From positions 259,940-323,939 of the forward strand of contig VZTG01010172.1 in assembly GCA_013397845.1 (NCBI GenBank): a stretch of 64,000 nucleotides of DNA, read 5' to 3'. Both the position numbers and the translations under genes were made by a program. This document shows, one piece after another, positions 12,650 to 26,100 of the stretch (the stretch's first letter is position 1; each line of letters begins with the position of its first letter). This DNA is from Melanocharis versteri (taxonomy: Eukaryota; Chordata; Aves; Passeriformes; Melanocharitidae). The notes beneath the pieces were generated by a model. The model did no database searches. It saw nothing but the letters and a program-made list of their open reading frames with translations, and was not told where the DNA came from.

Positions 12650-15085
12650 ATTAAAAAATAAAGTAATGGGCTTAACTGGCTTGTTCTCCTGGTGCTGGCA
12701 TGGTATTTATTGTTTTATTGCATTAATAAATATTACCAAGCATTTTTCCAGTAGTTTATTGTTAGAATGGATGCTGAAATGAAGAGCAGTTTTTTTAGTG
12801 AATGATGGGACTTCATTATGGAAGTCACTCCACCAGTGGGGAAAAAATACTACAGCAAATAAGCCTTCACTCTTATCTCCATTTTGGCCACTTCTGTAGT
12901 TTTTGTTTGATTTTCTTATTACTGTGTACACTGTATGTGTGTGGAAAACAGTATGTCCTGGTTTATGTAGAAGTGAAGCTCGAGCTTGGAGATCAGTTAG
13001 GAAAAATATTGTGATATTGTGAAGAAGAAGAGATTATACTGCAGAGTTAAGATGTAACTGCATGAATAGACTCAAGCGTACATATTAATTTCCCTTTCAT
13101 TCTCCAAACCTTGAGTGGAACACAAGCCAGAATTTTCACTTGGTGGGATAATGATTTTACTTTTTAAAACTCATATATGAAATGAATTGTAAGCAAAGAT
13201 ATTTTCCATTCCATGCTGCTACAGAGTTCTATATTTGGATCAGCTAAACTTTGCACAGTATAGACCATGTTGGTTGTCTGTGAGGGAAATCACTGAGCTG
13301 TGGGTTGTCCATGACATGGATGACACAAAAAATCTTTGTGTTTTTAACAAATATTGCGCTGTAAAAAGTGTGGTGCCTTCCAGTGTTCTGGAGGGAATTC
13401 TGTCATAAAATTCCCTATCAACTCTACTTGAAACCCCACCCTTTATCATAATTATGGCAGGTGCAAGTACAAGGAAGCAAATGTAATTAGTAATCAGACC
13501 TGTGAGTACTGCCCTGTCGCCAGCTTTTTATTTCCTCTATGTAGCTTTACCATTACAGATCTGAGAACCCTGTAAAACCCTTGCATAATTAATGTTTCGT
13601 TTTTAAACAAGAAACCCCAGATGGTGAGGTCTGGGGCTCACTGATGCTGTTTCCTATTAAAATAGAGGGCGTTAATGTGAGCATACCCATCCATTTTCAA
13701 TAGGTGAGTCAAGTTAAATACTCCAGAACAAGGTGGGAAAACTTGAGTTTGTCTAAATCCTTGGACCAAATCTCTTCACGTGGGGTTTTCAGATCATCTA
13801 GATGATGTTAGGAGACATGAGCAGTCTTTGCTCCCCATGCCATTTGTTTTCCTAGCATACTTGAGCACTTCTGAAAATTCTTGTGTGTTTTTTTAATCAT
13901 CCCTGAAGGCTTTGGCCTGAACAAGCATCTGGCATTTGACGCAGTCTGTGTTGAGATTGCAGTAATGACTTCTTCCCCTGTTTGTCATTTACTTGAATAG
14001 ATCTCTACAGACAGTCTTTTGATTTATTCTCCATGGGAGCAAGTTGGAGTTCAGTGCTGCTGGATGTCTTCAAAATATGGGAGAAGCACAGGCAATGAAC
14101 TTGTTGGCTAACGTGTTCTTTCTGAGAGTTGTAGAATTGACGTAGTTTTATACTTTTTTTTTTTTTAACTTTTTTTTTTAATTTCGTAAGAATGTTGAAA
14201 CGATGCCAACAGATAATTTTCAGGAGTCTCGAGCAGGGCAGCTACAGGTATGCAGGGAGAGGCAGTGCACTCAGGAGATTAATGAAGTGCCTTTGCAGCT
14301 GCTATTGTAGAAGCTGGAAACCTTGTTTCATTAAGCAGAAAAATAAACTACAGAAACAGAAGACTCCCTCTCCTTCTTTCTAAAAGTGTTTCCTTTCTTA
14401 AAATGCACATTTTTAATCCAGTGGGAAGAGTCTTTTCTTACTGCTGACATACTCCTTAAATCATATTGTTTTCAGGCAGTAGGTAGAGTGTGTAGATGAG
14501 TGACATTTGCTTGTAACTGTAACTAAAGCATAGTTTTAGTGACATCAAAAAAATGATTGCATTTATAAGCTGAACCATTTACAGCAGGTAGAAGGAAAAT
14601 TCAAAGCTAGAGTTAGGAGTGGAAAACATCTCTTATCACTTTGAGTGCCTTCAGCTGTGCCATCTTGGGGTGTGATTTATTTAGAGTGCTGGTCAGTGCT
14701 TGGTCAAGAGAATCACCAGGAGTAACTGGAGGGACCCTTGGGAGTGATTCAGTAGGTGGTGCTGTTCCCTTGAAGCCAGCTCTGATGCTGGGCCCAGCAG
14801 GATATTTAAGGGGTTGTTCATTCCTTCAGCTCAAGCTTTCAGGTAGGACTTGAAAATTAGCTATTTGCTGCCATAAAAAATCTCATTCATGCCTTTTTCT
14901 CTTTTTTTTGGCTGTAGCAGTATTCTTAGACCATATGTGAACTTTCAGTAGCATGGGTGGTAGGAAATATGGTAGAGGATAAAACGTAATGGTTTCAGAG
15001 TCATCTCATGTATGCTTGAACCTGAACCTTGAGGCAAATTTCAGGGACTGTGAATTCCAAGAGTCATAACTGGCAAAAAACCCCT
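12650..15085. other. Unique DNA, no gene recognised
   Basis: No exon or transposon is recognised. Poly-T runs lie at about 14153-14181. Open frames are at most about 70 codons without family resemblance. A splice-donor-like CAGGTAGGA occurs near 14840, unsupported by any exon-like open frame with known homology. Confidence 0.55.
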
Positions 15086-15089
15086 ATGG

Positions 15090-15360
15090 GAACAGATGGG
15101 GACATGGGATAATGGCTTTAAACTGAAAGAGGGCAGTTTTAGGTTAGATATAAGGAACAAACTCTTCTATGAGGTTGCTCAGGCACTGGAACAGGCTGTC
15201 CAGAGGAGCTGTGGATGCCCCACCCCTGAAAGTGTTCAAGGCTTGGCTGGCTGGGACTTGGAGCAGACTGGTCTAGTGGAAGGTGTCCCTGCCCATGGCA
15301 GGGGGTTGGAAACACCTGATCTTTAAGGTCCCTTCCAATTCAGTTCTGTGATTCTATGAT
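15090..15360 (+). mobile_element. CR1 LINE 3' end with ORF2 C-terminus remnant
   Basis: This is the 3' part of an avian CR1 on the plus strand. It includes the end of ORF2, which encodes an endonuclease/reverse transcriptase. The start reads NGFKLKEGSFRLDIR, the conserved tail of the CR1 protein. The reading then drifts out of frame relative to the usual 'VxxHWNRLPREV' region, so the ORF is broken. The 3' end has the typical 'ccctgcccatggcaggggg' box, a 'ctttaaggtcccttccaa' box and a terminal GATTCTATGAT. It is 5'-truncated at about 15090. It lies next to an older CR1/L3-group relic of opposite strand starting near 15770. It has no independent function. Confidence 0.92.
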
Positions 15361-15769
15361 TTTTTTAGCGTATTGTGTGGGTAGCAGACCTGACTTGGCT
15401 TCCAGCACAAGGTGAAGTTGAATCCAGAAGCAGACCTAGAGAGGACTCCAAACATTCCAGCTCTGGGAGTTGCTTGAATGTGAGCTCTCAGTGATGGCCC
15501 TCCACTGAGCTATATTCTGGTAAAATACAGTCACTCAACTAACAAACAAAGCAACACATGTTTTTCAGAGGCTATGAGCAGTGTCTTTCCAGGCTGTCTC
15601 CAGAATTCTTCTCAAAAATCTTCCACTGTGCCGGACTCATCTTTTATGGGAGGACTGCTTGTTATGGTCACTCAGAAGGAAGAACGTTCTTTTTGACTCT
15701 GAGGGTCACATGAAACATAATGTCAGAAATTTCTTTTTGTATGGTTTGAGGTGAGAAAGGTCATTCGTG

Positions 15770-16780
15770 TTTTGAACCCAGTTTTGCACAAACAGATTCT
15801 CTCCATCTTGAACCCATCAGGAGGCTAAAGCTCCTCCCTTCCATTGATAGTTTTGTTCCACTGGTCAATTCCCTTGCTGTTTGAAAATGTGGGATTTGTT
15901 TCTGCTTCGATTTGACTTTCCTTTCTTTCATTCTTGGCTTCACGTTCCAGACTTTGGTTCTTGTTACGCCTTTCTTCACCCAACTGAAGATCCCTTTAGA
16001 AAACAATGCAATGGAGGAAAGTAAAAATGCCTTTCCAAGCCTACCCACTACCTCCTGTTTATGCCTCCAGGGATTGCTTTGGCCATCTTTGCCACATTGC
16101 ACTGCATGTTCATGTTCAGTTGTTTATTTGTTGTAATCCTTTCCAGAATCTCTGTTTTTCAGGGTGCACCACACCCTACCTGCACCCGTGTCCCATCCTG
16201 TAGATACAGCATGCATTCCTTTTTCTTGATGGCTTGCTCTACTAAGAAGTTTTATTTGAAAGAACAGAACTTTTTCAAAACCTGATTCTCCCCATCTGTT
16301 TATGTCCTGTTCTCCTGATTTTTTATCAGTCTTTGCATCACCTGGAAATTTTTATCAGAAGTGATTTTATAACTTACGGGTCATTGATCAAAATGGTGAA
16401 TAGTGTTGTTATTAATAATTTTACCTGCGTCTTCTTCAACCCACCTGTGTTTGAAGACTCCTTAGGGTAATAGATTTCTGAGGGTCTTCCATTAGTTAGC
16501 AGTTCAACGCACACTTTCATTGATGGAACTAGAATGTTCTGCAGTAGTCCTAAGTCAAATGCTTATAAAACTGTAAGTGTGTAAGCTCTTAGGTGTGTAA
16601 AATACATATCCTTACCAAAGAATGAAATCAAGTTTGTTTGACAAGACTTATTTTCCATAAAACTGTGTAAACCAGCATTAATTACTTTCCTACCATTCAA
16701 TTCTTTATCAATAATTTCAGTCAGCATACATCGGTGCAATTTTACTGGTGTCGGTAGATTTGTACATTTTGCTCACTTAC
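15770..16780 (-). pseudogene. Ancient CR1/L3-group LINE reverse-transcriptase relic
   Basis: On the minus strand, three separated pieces read as parts of one non-LTR reverse transcriptase in the expected order. At 16614-16754 the translation includes GLHSFMENKSCQTNLISFF, matching the 'HGFxxGRSCxTNLIxFFD' block. At about 16378-16425 it reads TLFTILINDP, matching the 'GPLLFxIFINDL' block. At about 16090-16120 the nucleotide text matches the 'atgagccagcagtgtgatgtggc' portion of L3-like elements, followed by the 'agtggaacaaactg' segment near 15840-15870. The YLDFSKAFD block is missing between the first two, so there is an internal deletion, and the frame changes repeatedly. It is heavily diverged and clearly dead. 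The exact family (CR1, L3 or other) is uncertain. Confidence 0.65.
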
Positions 16781-16799
16781 AGTGTTTCTAATGAGTGTG

Positions 16800-19700
16800 T
16801 ATTACTAAAGAAAGCAAAAACTAAAGCAAAAGTCAGTGCTAAGGATACTGCAGCATACTTGGGCACTTTTACATTTGGAGAAGCAGTCTGTAACTTCTCT
16901 CTGTGGCTGTGGGTGGAATGCACTGGTAAGTCCCAGCAGTCCCCATAGGCAGAGTGGACAGTGAGGAAGGTCTTTGACTGGAATTTTAATCCATCAAAAT
17001 GTTTGAGATTTCTTGCAAAAATTAGAATTGGATCTGAAATCTTTTATCTTGCATATAGCATATGTATGTGCTCTGTGGGCATAAATGCACTACTCCCACA
17101 GCCTTTTCTTGTTTGTACTGAAGCTCGGGGTAAAGCTTGGTTTTCCTTAGCTGGTCTCTTCTTTCATTTCCTAAAGTTCACAACAGGAATCTAGTGGGGA
17201 AATTCTCCAACCACCACAGAGTTGTCGTTAGTGCTGAGATGGCTGTGAAGCAGCTGTGTTGGTGTGGAGGCAGGAGGCCGATGACTCCTGGAAACAGATG
17301 GGTCTTCCTTTCAGATAGCTTGAGACATGATTTTCTTTCCTCTTAGGTCTTTAGACGCTTTGTGCTTTAAACACCCTACTGTGTCTAGTGAGCCTGAAAT
17401 ATTTGCCATTTACATTAGTCTCCAAATGAAAAACGTTGAAAGGCTATGCAAGCAAGATTCATGGACTGCTGCATTTGACTGTCTAGTTATAGAAATTTGC
17501 AAGATGTGGGTGAGAGTTATGTGTATAAAAATACTTGAATTTTGTGTAAAAAAAGATGTGGTTTTTATTTTGTCTTGAGGGTGTGGAGACTTGGCCAGAA
17601 TTGGGCTGGCATGGATGGCAAAAAAAAAAAAAAAAGAAGAAAGAATTAGAGTATACAGAATGACCTACTTAAAAAAATTAAGTTGGAAAAAAGGGTAATG
17701 GCTTGTAGCTATGGGATAATGGAATTTGGGACACTTCATCATAATCTTGCTTTTAATTGACAACAGGCGTGTTTGTGCTTTATTGTGGAAGGACTTTGTG
17801 ATCAACATAACATTTCTGCATGAAACACTCCACTTTTTATGATACTGGTCAGAGAAAACAGTCCAGGATTCCAATCTCCAGGTCCAGGATTTTCATTTAA
17901 ATCCATTTGCATTGTATTCTGAGGGAAATTCACTCTGATTATTGAAAAACAAACCCCACCCATTCTCCTTCTCCCTCAAAAAGTCCTCACTTTCTTTCTC
18001 AACATTGAAACTTCTTCCTGCTCAAAGGATGGCAAAGGATGGCTGGTGTTTCTGGAGAACATTGTGTGACAGGTTAATGTTACCCCTGTTGAAAATATTT
18101 GGTAGGGAATCCCTCTTTCTGTATGGTACAAGAGATGGTTGTTTCTGATCTGACTCTGGGCATTATTGTGATAGAAATATTTTAATTGCCATAATGTATG
18201 GATTGTAGAAGTTGAAATGGAATTTAAGTGACTGATTTGTGTGTTCTAGTGATAGATAAAATTCATGAGTCTCAAACCTACTCTTTTAGCACTAGACTTA
18301 TTTTACTCAGTAGCCATATTCTGAAGCTTCATAAAAGCATTATGGTTTCAAGCCTTTACAAGGAAGATCTTAGTGATAAACCATTTGAAATAGCATTTCT
18401 TAACTAATTTTAACTGAGTTTTCTTACCCACAAATTTATTACCATCTTCTCACTCTTCTTGATGAAAAAGGCATTTTATGTCTTAGTTTATCTATACATT
18501 CAGTCCATAAGCCCTTCCCTTAAAAGTTCTCAGTAGATTTGGTGAGATGCTATGTGCCTTGGGGAGCCTGAATGATTTATTAAAATCCCACCCTTCATCC
18601 CCTTCCAAATATGACAGTCAGAATTCAAAGTGAGAATAATTGCAGCTGTGCAGTTACAGCAGTTCTGAAAGACAGGGTAATATGAAGACTCCAGAGGAAA
18701 TGTTAACAATTCTAATAGTTTTTTGTAAAAGACAGAGAGACACTGTCAAACCAGAGGTTTAAACAAAGAATAGGTTAAAATAAAATTTAAAAAAAAAGGC
18801 TTAAAGGCCATGAAGGACTAGTCGAGCCATGGAACAGATGATAAGCGAACAAAAACTTGTTGTCCAAAATACTGATATCTTGCTGGCAAAAACAGACATG
18901 TCTGTTATTTGCCCATCTAGATAAGTCACGGGGGACACAGGAACAAAATAAATCTCTTTCACTACCTCTCTCTGAAATACTAAATTAAGGTTAGTGGCTA
19001 CATTTGACAAAGAAAAAGTGTTTCATCTGTGCTGCACATAGTGAACTATTAGTATGACTGCAGCATTTAGACAAATTGAATGGCATGCTATTGTCCGTCA
19101 TCTTTTTATTCTCTTTTTTTTATCCTAATTTTGAATAATTCATAGGAAAAATGATCACTTCGTAATGGCACAAACTCACAGCAGGCAAAACTAATTTTAC
19201 ATGATATGAAAACAGATTTTATTTATTTAAGAGTAATATTTAAAGAAAACAACAACTTTTTTGACACCAGCTGCTGGGAAATAAATAGAATATTTTATGA
19301 CAGAAAAAAAATCCAAATGAGTTAAAAGCTGTTCCTGAGAGATGGATTAAAAAGTAAAATATAGACGTTGCGCAGATAAATTTAAACTTGGTGGTCACTG
19401 ATGTAGTTCTGTTCCTTAAGGGGAGCAAAGGATAGTTTTCTGGAGAAAAGGAAACTTCAAAGGAGTGCAGAGTTGTGCTTAAGAACTTGTCTGAATAGCT
19501 GATCTCTGTTCTGGTGACTGGGGGCAACTTGGGTGACAACTCTTTAAGATCTTCTACATCCTCTAGACCAGATGGGGGTTTTTTCCCTTATGTCTGTTGC
19601 GTGAGAAACAAGCCTGCTTTTTTTTTTTGGTTTTTTTTCCCTAGTTTTTCAATATCTGACCTCAGCTCTTTAGCAGGAAGAAACTTTGAACCTACAGCTT

Positions 19701-20440
19701 TTTTGCTGCTGGTTTGTTTTTTTTTTCTTTCCCTTCTTCTTGGAGTGGCTTGGTGAGTGCAGCAAGAGGGCAATCTGGAGGGATATTTTATTTTTTTTTT
19801 TTATGAGGCCCTGCCCAAGATTAGAAGGAGTGAATGGGTCAATACCCAGTTCTGGTGTCTCAGGATAGGGAGGAGGAGGTGGAGAGCAGGGGGAAAGTTG
19901 CACAGCATTTTAGCACAAGAGCGGTTGGAACAAATGCCATCAGTAATATAAATGTTGTGTACTGCATTTTCATGTAAAATTGTTTAACTTAAAAACTCTT
20001 AGTGACAGAGGGAATGTAAATCTGAGGCTGAGAGCCTGAGTCCCTAGCAGAAGTTTATTATTATGCCTGATAACAGCTGAATTCCAGCCTTTTTGCATGC
20101 TATAAAATGGGGCAGTTTTGTCTATTATTGGCGCCGTGTGCACCACGCAGTGAAGGGTTTGTCGGCAGTTCAGCTGTAAGCCCCCATTTTCACGGGTTTA
20201 TAACTCTACTGTTAAAAATTCACTCCAGGCTGGAACTTGGCACACGAGATGGAGTCTCTGCAAGTTATGCTGAAACTTAGGCTGTCCTCAGGCAGCTTCC
20301 TGACAGTGTTAAAAGACACAAGGGGTGTGTTAGGCTTCTTTCAAAAGACAAGAGAGAACAAGGACAAGTCCCCCCATTTTGATTAAAAATTATGTTGTTG
20401 GACTCTGGCTTGCTTAGAAGGAGACCCCTGATGCCCCTTG
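16800..20440. other. Unique AT-rich DNA, no gene recognised
   Basis: No exon, RNA gene or clear transposon is seen. Simple sequence includes an A-rich run at 17621-17640 and T runs at 19619-19640, 19715-19732 and 19787-19802. The open frames in 19588-19951 are translations of those homopolymer-rich tracts (Phe or Lys runs) and are not credible genes. Confidence 0.55.
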
Positions 20441-20449
20441 GTGTTCCTG

Positions 20450-20790
20450 CATGTCTTAAATTTGGAAAGACTTTTATTTAAATTTTTGTTTCATTTATCT
20501 GTTCTTTTCCTCTTTATTTTTACATGGAGAAAAATTGATCAAAGCCTTTGTATACATTTCCTTTAATGGGATTTAAATGCAGTGTTGTTTTGCTGTGCTT
20601 TAAGGTTTAAACATTGAATATTTCCATTTAACTAGCTGTCATTAGTTATAATTTATATAGAGTTTGGGTGATTATAACAAGCCCTAGATATATGAAGTAT
20701 ATTTTATTTAGTGCTTCCAGTATTATTTTCCAAGAGATGAATTTCCAGACTATAATACAGCTGTAACTGCTGAGTAGTTATAATGATGCA
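20450..20790. promoter_or_regulatory. Candidate conserved noncoding element (TCF/LEF-like core)
   Basis: AT-rich, non-repetitive sequence with a TGATCAAAG TCF/LEF-like site at 20536-20544 and several TAAT/ATTA cores around 20640-20680. There is no sign of a mobile element and no usable open frame. The compositional texture is like vertebrate developmental enhancers. Conservation cannot be judged here, and motif cores of this size are common by chance. Confidence 0.22.
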
Positions 20791-20849
20791 ACCTTTGCTT
20801 TGACTCCGTCACCTGGTACAAGGCATGCTGTGATCTTTTGAAGAGAGCA

Positions 20850-23800
20850 TGGTTTGGTGTATTTGTATACTCTAATTTATCAGGGTATGAGGGTCAACTC
20901 TTTTTTTGAAGGGGCTTTCATTTTTCAAAGTGGTTGGATGCTTTTATGGTGTTGTCATCTTGAAAGCGATGCCATCGGGATACTTTTTGGATTTGTAAAT
21001 GATCATGGGGATCGGGGAGCACCTTCAGTGCTGCAGACCAGCAAGAATCCTTTAAAGAGAGGAAGTGGATGGTGAGAACTCTTCATGAGATTGTACACAT
21101 CTGTAAGTAGATAGGTTCAGCTGTGAAATCTGAAGTTGACCTAGGAAAATGAACCTTTTTGTACATCACAATCAAAAGCATGGGCAAAAAGTTCCAAGAG
21201 CAAAGATCTGTTTGAGGTGTACCAAGCGGCGAAGGGTAAAAAAAAATCAATCGGTGGGTTAAAATTCAGTCTCTGACATATATGGAAAGATGGTGCATAT
21301 CTTGTCATCACTAATAAATATAAAATATGTATCTTAAAAAAATGTGTCCATTCTTTGCACATAAAATTTTGTTTAGATTTTTTTCAGCATTTGACCCATT
21401 AAGTGTCTAATTCTTGGCTTATATCCGTTGATTAAAGAAGAAGACTAGGAATTAAATTGGCTCAGTGAAACAAATTCTCTTCCCTTCCACAGTCATAAAT
21501 AAGAAATAATCCTGGATTTTTGTACAAGTGTCAGTGTTCTGGGTTTACTCTAGCTTATATCTAAAATCAAAATTTGGCCAGTTATCTAAAATTTGGGAGT
21601 TTCAGTTTGTGTTGTGAAATAGGAGTTGCTTGGCATCGACCTACTCGTGCTGAGGTCATCTGGTCTGTCCGCCAAAATCCACGTTGCAAAAAAGTTTCCA
21701 TAACATTATCCATAATATGCACCATTCCTGAAGGATGACTCTCGTGCCTAACCTTGATTATCTCTGGAGAAAATAGTTAAATACAGTCTTCTGGGATTTG
21801 CTACAAAATATTTAAACTTCTTATTGCATTGGAAATAATAAATCCATGTAATGGATTGTAACTAGCAATGAATCTGACAGGCATCTCCTGGAAGTAACTT
21901 TTTCCTAAACTTTATCTGTATTCAGGCACTGTTGGCAGAGCACGTGAAAGGGCTTGAGGTCAAGGGGGTGCATAAGTGATAGAGTTCTGTGTGATCAGTC
22001 TTGGAGGTCTCAGTCTAAAAAGCATCATTAACTTAGCGTTACCTTTCAGTGCCTTTCTAAAATCTTCATTTTAGACAAGAGGCCTGCGTGCAGAATTTAA
22101 GAGGCTTATTTTCTTATACAGAAATAATGCTGCTAAGCTGCTAGAAATCTCAGCGGCTTAATATAAATGTTCAAATAAAAAAGTTAGTATTTTAACTGTA
22201 TAACCTTCAAATATAATTAATAATGAAATCCTAAGCGGGAGCCTAGGGGAAAGCATTAGGATTCTTTCTATTTGTGGAATAGGTGCAGGTCTCTAGTGTT
22301 CAGTTGAAAATAGGGACTAAATATGAGCTGATGATTTGGAAATCACTAATGTGAGCTGCTGAATGCAGTCACAGTTAGGATGTAAAGTAGAGCACAGGAG
22401 AAAATGAAAACAGAGGGACCTTAGCCACCAACTTCACGCTCAGATAAAATACCGAACTTGTGTACTCGGTGGGGATATTCAGATACTTTTTTTCTTTCAT
22501 TTGGCCTGAGGATTAAATTAATGTTATCCTGCCAGTGCAGGAGGTAGTATGTTATTCTTTTCTTCACTCTTTCACCAGTGCTACCCAAATTATTATTATG
22601 GAGCTTAATAATGGGAAACAAAAATCACAGTAAGAGGGTGTGTCATGACAACCTGTGTGATGAGCCTGTTAAGATTTGTAGCACAGCAAGACGCTTTTCA
22701 GAAAAACTGCTTCCCAGAAAAAGATGTTGTCAAGAGTTAATCCACAGGTAGTGGTCCTGTTCTGACTCAGGAAAGGCTAGAAGAAACTGTTCATATAATG
22801 GAGGGTGTTCTCCAGTGTGGTTGGAGTACATTGCTCTGTCTGTGCTTTTCAGAACCATGAAGGTTGCAGGGAAGGCCACCAGTTTCTTCTGTGATGAACT
22901 GCTTGAACTCTGCAGTATTGGGTAGCAACAGGAGCTGTGGGATTATGTGCCAGAATTTTGGTCTCAGTAATGAAAGAAGCAGAGAGGAAAACTGTCTGCA
23001 GATACTTCAGTCATAAGGGATGACCACACAGTACTCGTCCAGAGTGCAAGTGGAAAAGGCAGAAGCCCTGAAAAGGGCTGGTTCTTTCTTTTTAATTCCC
23101 AGTTCTTTAGGCAGCTTGAAGCACGTGGTGTAGGTTTGATTAAGGTATAAATGTGTTGTCAGGTTGGGGGTTGCTACATTACAATCCTTTGAGTCACATG
23201 ATGAGGAAGGAAAAGAAAAGCAATATGGAAGTGGAAAGTGAAGTTTGGTGTACACAGTAGTCAGCATTCACACATCGCTGTCACACTGTATGACCTGAGG
23301 TATTGCAGTTATTTCCTATGTAGGTATCAGTTGCCATTTTACTGACAGCTTTTGGAAAAGTGATGGTATTGGCTAGTGGAGCAATCATACTGCTTGTCAG
23401 AGAAGAAAAATTATTTTTAGACTCGTCTTTTATAACAACACTGTGAAAGGGTTGATGATGCCTAAAAGAGGCAACACAGAAGTCAAACTGTTATTTCACC
23501 TGGCACGTTTTTCAAACAGAAATAAGCAAAAAATCTCATAAAATGTGGAAAGGACACTACAGATTCACTCCCAGTCTACTCTTTTAGACTCCCACCCAAT
23601 ACGTGGTAGCTTCCAGGGCTGCATTTCAATCCTGGGGCACCTCCTCTCTTGCAGACCATGTTATATTGCACTCTGTCCATTCTCTTACAGTGGCTGCATC
23701 ATTCCTCCTCCACTGCTCGGCAGCAATTGCTCTTTGATGCAGGAGCTGTAGCCTAGGTTTTTGTGACCATCTGTGATGTTTGTAAGAGAATCTCTCCTCT

Positions 23801-24740
23801 ATGCTGCCTTTTCCATGGGAAAAATTATTTGCTGATTGAGCCCATATCCAGCCCATTGCTAACCAATTCATAAATGCTTTCATATTATAGTGAATCCTTC
23901 TCCTACCTCAAGCAATTGAAGGATGTGCTAATGAATGGCTGTTTAGCAACTTCAGATTGTTTATGTAGTCTTGATGTCTCTTTTTGAACCTTTCCCATGT
24001 GATGGTCACATCTGAATGTGCCTTGCACTGTTGACACAGTTTCGTGATTTCTGAAGCCAGAAGCAGACTGGTTTGAAGTTGCAGGAAGAGGAATAATGTA
24101 GAAATTATCTTTTCCCTTTCCTTTGGAATCAGAAGGATATTCTGGACATCTTAAGACATTAGTAGGTAAAATTACTAGGTAGCCAAAATATTAGGAGATT
24201 CCTCTAATAACATTTTTTTTTTAATGCGAAATGATGTTTCTTGGTGATACATAATCTCTGTTCTACCTCAGGAAGTTAATGAGAAAACTACTTCTCATTG
24301 GGTTGATTTTTATCAGGACTGCTGAAGAAGAGAAGAACACACTTCCAGTAATTTTCAAGAAACAGTTAGTTAGTCAGCACTGGAATTTAGATTTTCTATG
24401 GATTAGTGTTATGATTGATTGACTTCGTGACTAAGAAGGTGTGACCTCTCACTGAAGCATTTCCTGGGTTCTGAGGTGTTTATAAGTCTGCTGCTGTGGT
24501 GCTTGAGGTATCTATTTGTACTGCTGGTTCTATCAGGGGGAAATTATTAGTGTCTCTCTCTACTCCTGCTTATTTCTTTAATGTTTTTTAATTTTATGAA
24601 GTTTATAGAAATCAGCCTTTTTATTCAGGGTGATAACACTCTAGCAAATCTGGTTGAAATTGGTAAATTAAGTGTATTAATGAGAGGATGTATTCAGGCA
24701 GCACAGTTCTAGCCTTAAGGAAACCAAGAGACAAAGACAG
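20850..24740. other. Mostly unique DNA, no gene recognised
   Basis: No supported gene is present. A possible very old CR1-group fragment is listed separately at 21645-21780. Remaining open frames are under 90 codons with no recognisable motif. Confidence 0.5.
21645..21780 (-). repeat. Possible old CR1-group 3' fragment
   Basis: The plus strand contains GAGGTCATCTGGTCTGTCC, close to the reversed 3' segment of old CR1/L3 elements ('gaggtcatctagtccaacc'). No clear ATTCTATG tail or downstream block confirms it. A chance resemblance cannot be excluded. Confidence 0.3.
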
Positions 24741-24749
24741 GATATCTTT

Positions 24750-24880
24750 AGTTATTCCAGGCTCAACCAATGATTTGCTCTATGACCTTTGGCAAACCAC
24801 TTGTCTCTTTATGCAGTAAGAAAATACTGATTGATTGAATCGATCTCTGAGTGGGATGAGGGTAATTTTCAGATTCCTAA
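24750..24880 (+). repeat. MIR-like SINE fragment
   Basis: The text TGCTCTATGACCTTTGGCAA followed by ACCACTTGTCTCT closely parallels the conserved MIR core 'ctgtgtgaccttgggcaagtcacttaacctct'. The following A-rich 'gtaagaaaatac' parallels 'ctgtaaaatg'. MIR is an ancient tRNA-derived amniote SINE long inactive, and bird genomes hold worn copies like this. The promoter end and the 3' tail are not recognisable. Confidence 0.55.
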
Positions 24881-26067
24881 CTGAGGATCTTAGGGTTCTT
24901 TATTGCCAAATACCAAGAAGGTAGAAGGTAGTGGTAAACAGGCTGTCAATATTTTCTGAAGATACGCTGTCATTCACCTTGATAATGATTCATACTGAAA
25001 GCTTTAGGCAGGTTCTGCTGTTTGAATAATGCAAGTGAAAATGTATTTTTGATTCAAGGACAGTTTGGGTATGGACTGTGCAGCTTGAAGAAAGGAGACC
25101 TTAGATCATTTGCAGGTTTGAAAGGTTTACCTGAACACTACCTTCCCATTAATAAAATATCCTGAAAATTAGGAGAGATTTTTTTTTAACTCTTCCTGTA
25201 ATAGAAACAAATTGCTTAAGTTTACTTGCCTGGGGTTGGTTTTTTTTGTTTGGTTGGGTATTTTGTGGTTTTTTGGGTTTTTTTGGTCATACAGGGGCAA
25301 ATTTGTGAAAAGTGAAGCTTGAAGGCTTTTTTCATTCCTGTCACCTGTCTGTAATGTATGCTGGAGGCAGTTCCTCCCTTCTTTTCTTATTTGATCATGG
25401 GATGCAACACATGAGCCATGCAGTGAGAAGCTGGGTGTTGGCATCAGTTACAGCAAACAACTATTTGGAAGACTGGTAAGTCAAGCCAGCTTAAAGCTTA
25501 AAAGCAAGCCTTTACTAGACTGGCATTCATTAACAATAAGTATAGCAAATAGATAGTTCTTAATCATTATTAACTGTTACCACTGCGTATTCAAACAGTT
25601 GGTTCCTAACAACCCCATATTTTTCCAAGCATTGCTTAAGAACTTGCATCTAGAAAATTAACAAACAGTATTTTGACCAGGTGGAAGAATAAAAATCACT
25701 CTGTTTTTTAACACCTTCAATTTTAATATTAGTTATAATCATCCAGTGTTCTGTACCCACCAAACCAGAAGTTGTCCACAATACCTTCCAATAAAATAGT
25801 ATTGTAGCATTCAAACTGCATCGGGAATGGATAAGAGAAAAGAAAAATAAGTATTTCTTAAAAAAGAAAAAAAAGGAAAGAAACTATGACAGCATTATAC
25901 TTGTAACCTGAATTGTATGAATTCTAGGTTTTCTTTTATAAGCCGTATCTGATAAAATGAAAACATGACATTTGTATAAAACATGACAAAATTTGAGATT
26001 GCTACAAATCATGTCCCTAAGAGATGCCTGCAAGGTTATGAAAAGAAAAGAACACCTGCATTTCTTT

Positions 26068-26100
26068 TATATATGTGTATATATATCTATGTGTGTATAA
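26068..26100. repeat. AT/GT-rich dinucleotide-like repeat
   Basis: An alternating TATATGTGTATATATATCTA-type stretch, an impure (TA)n/(TG)n microsatellite. No function is implied. Confidence 0.7.

Noticed and set aside
19588..19951. Cluster of short frames rich in Phe or Lys
   Set aside because: They translate T/A homopolymer-rich sequence and show no protein family.
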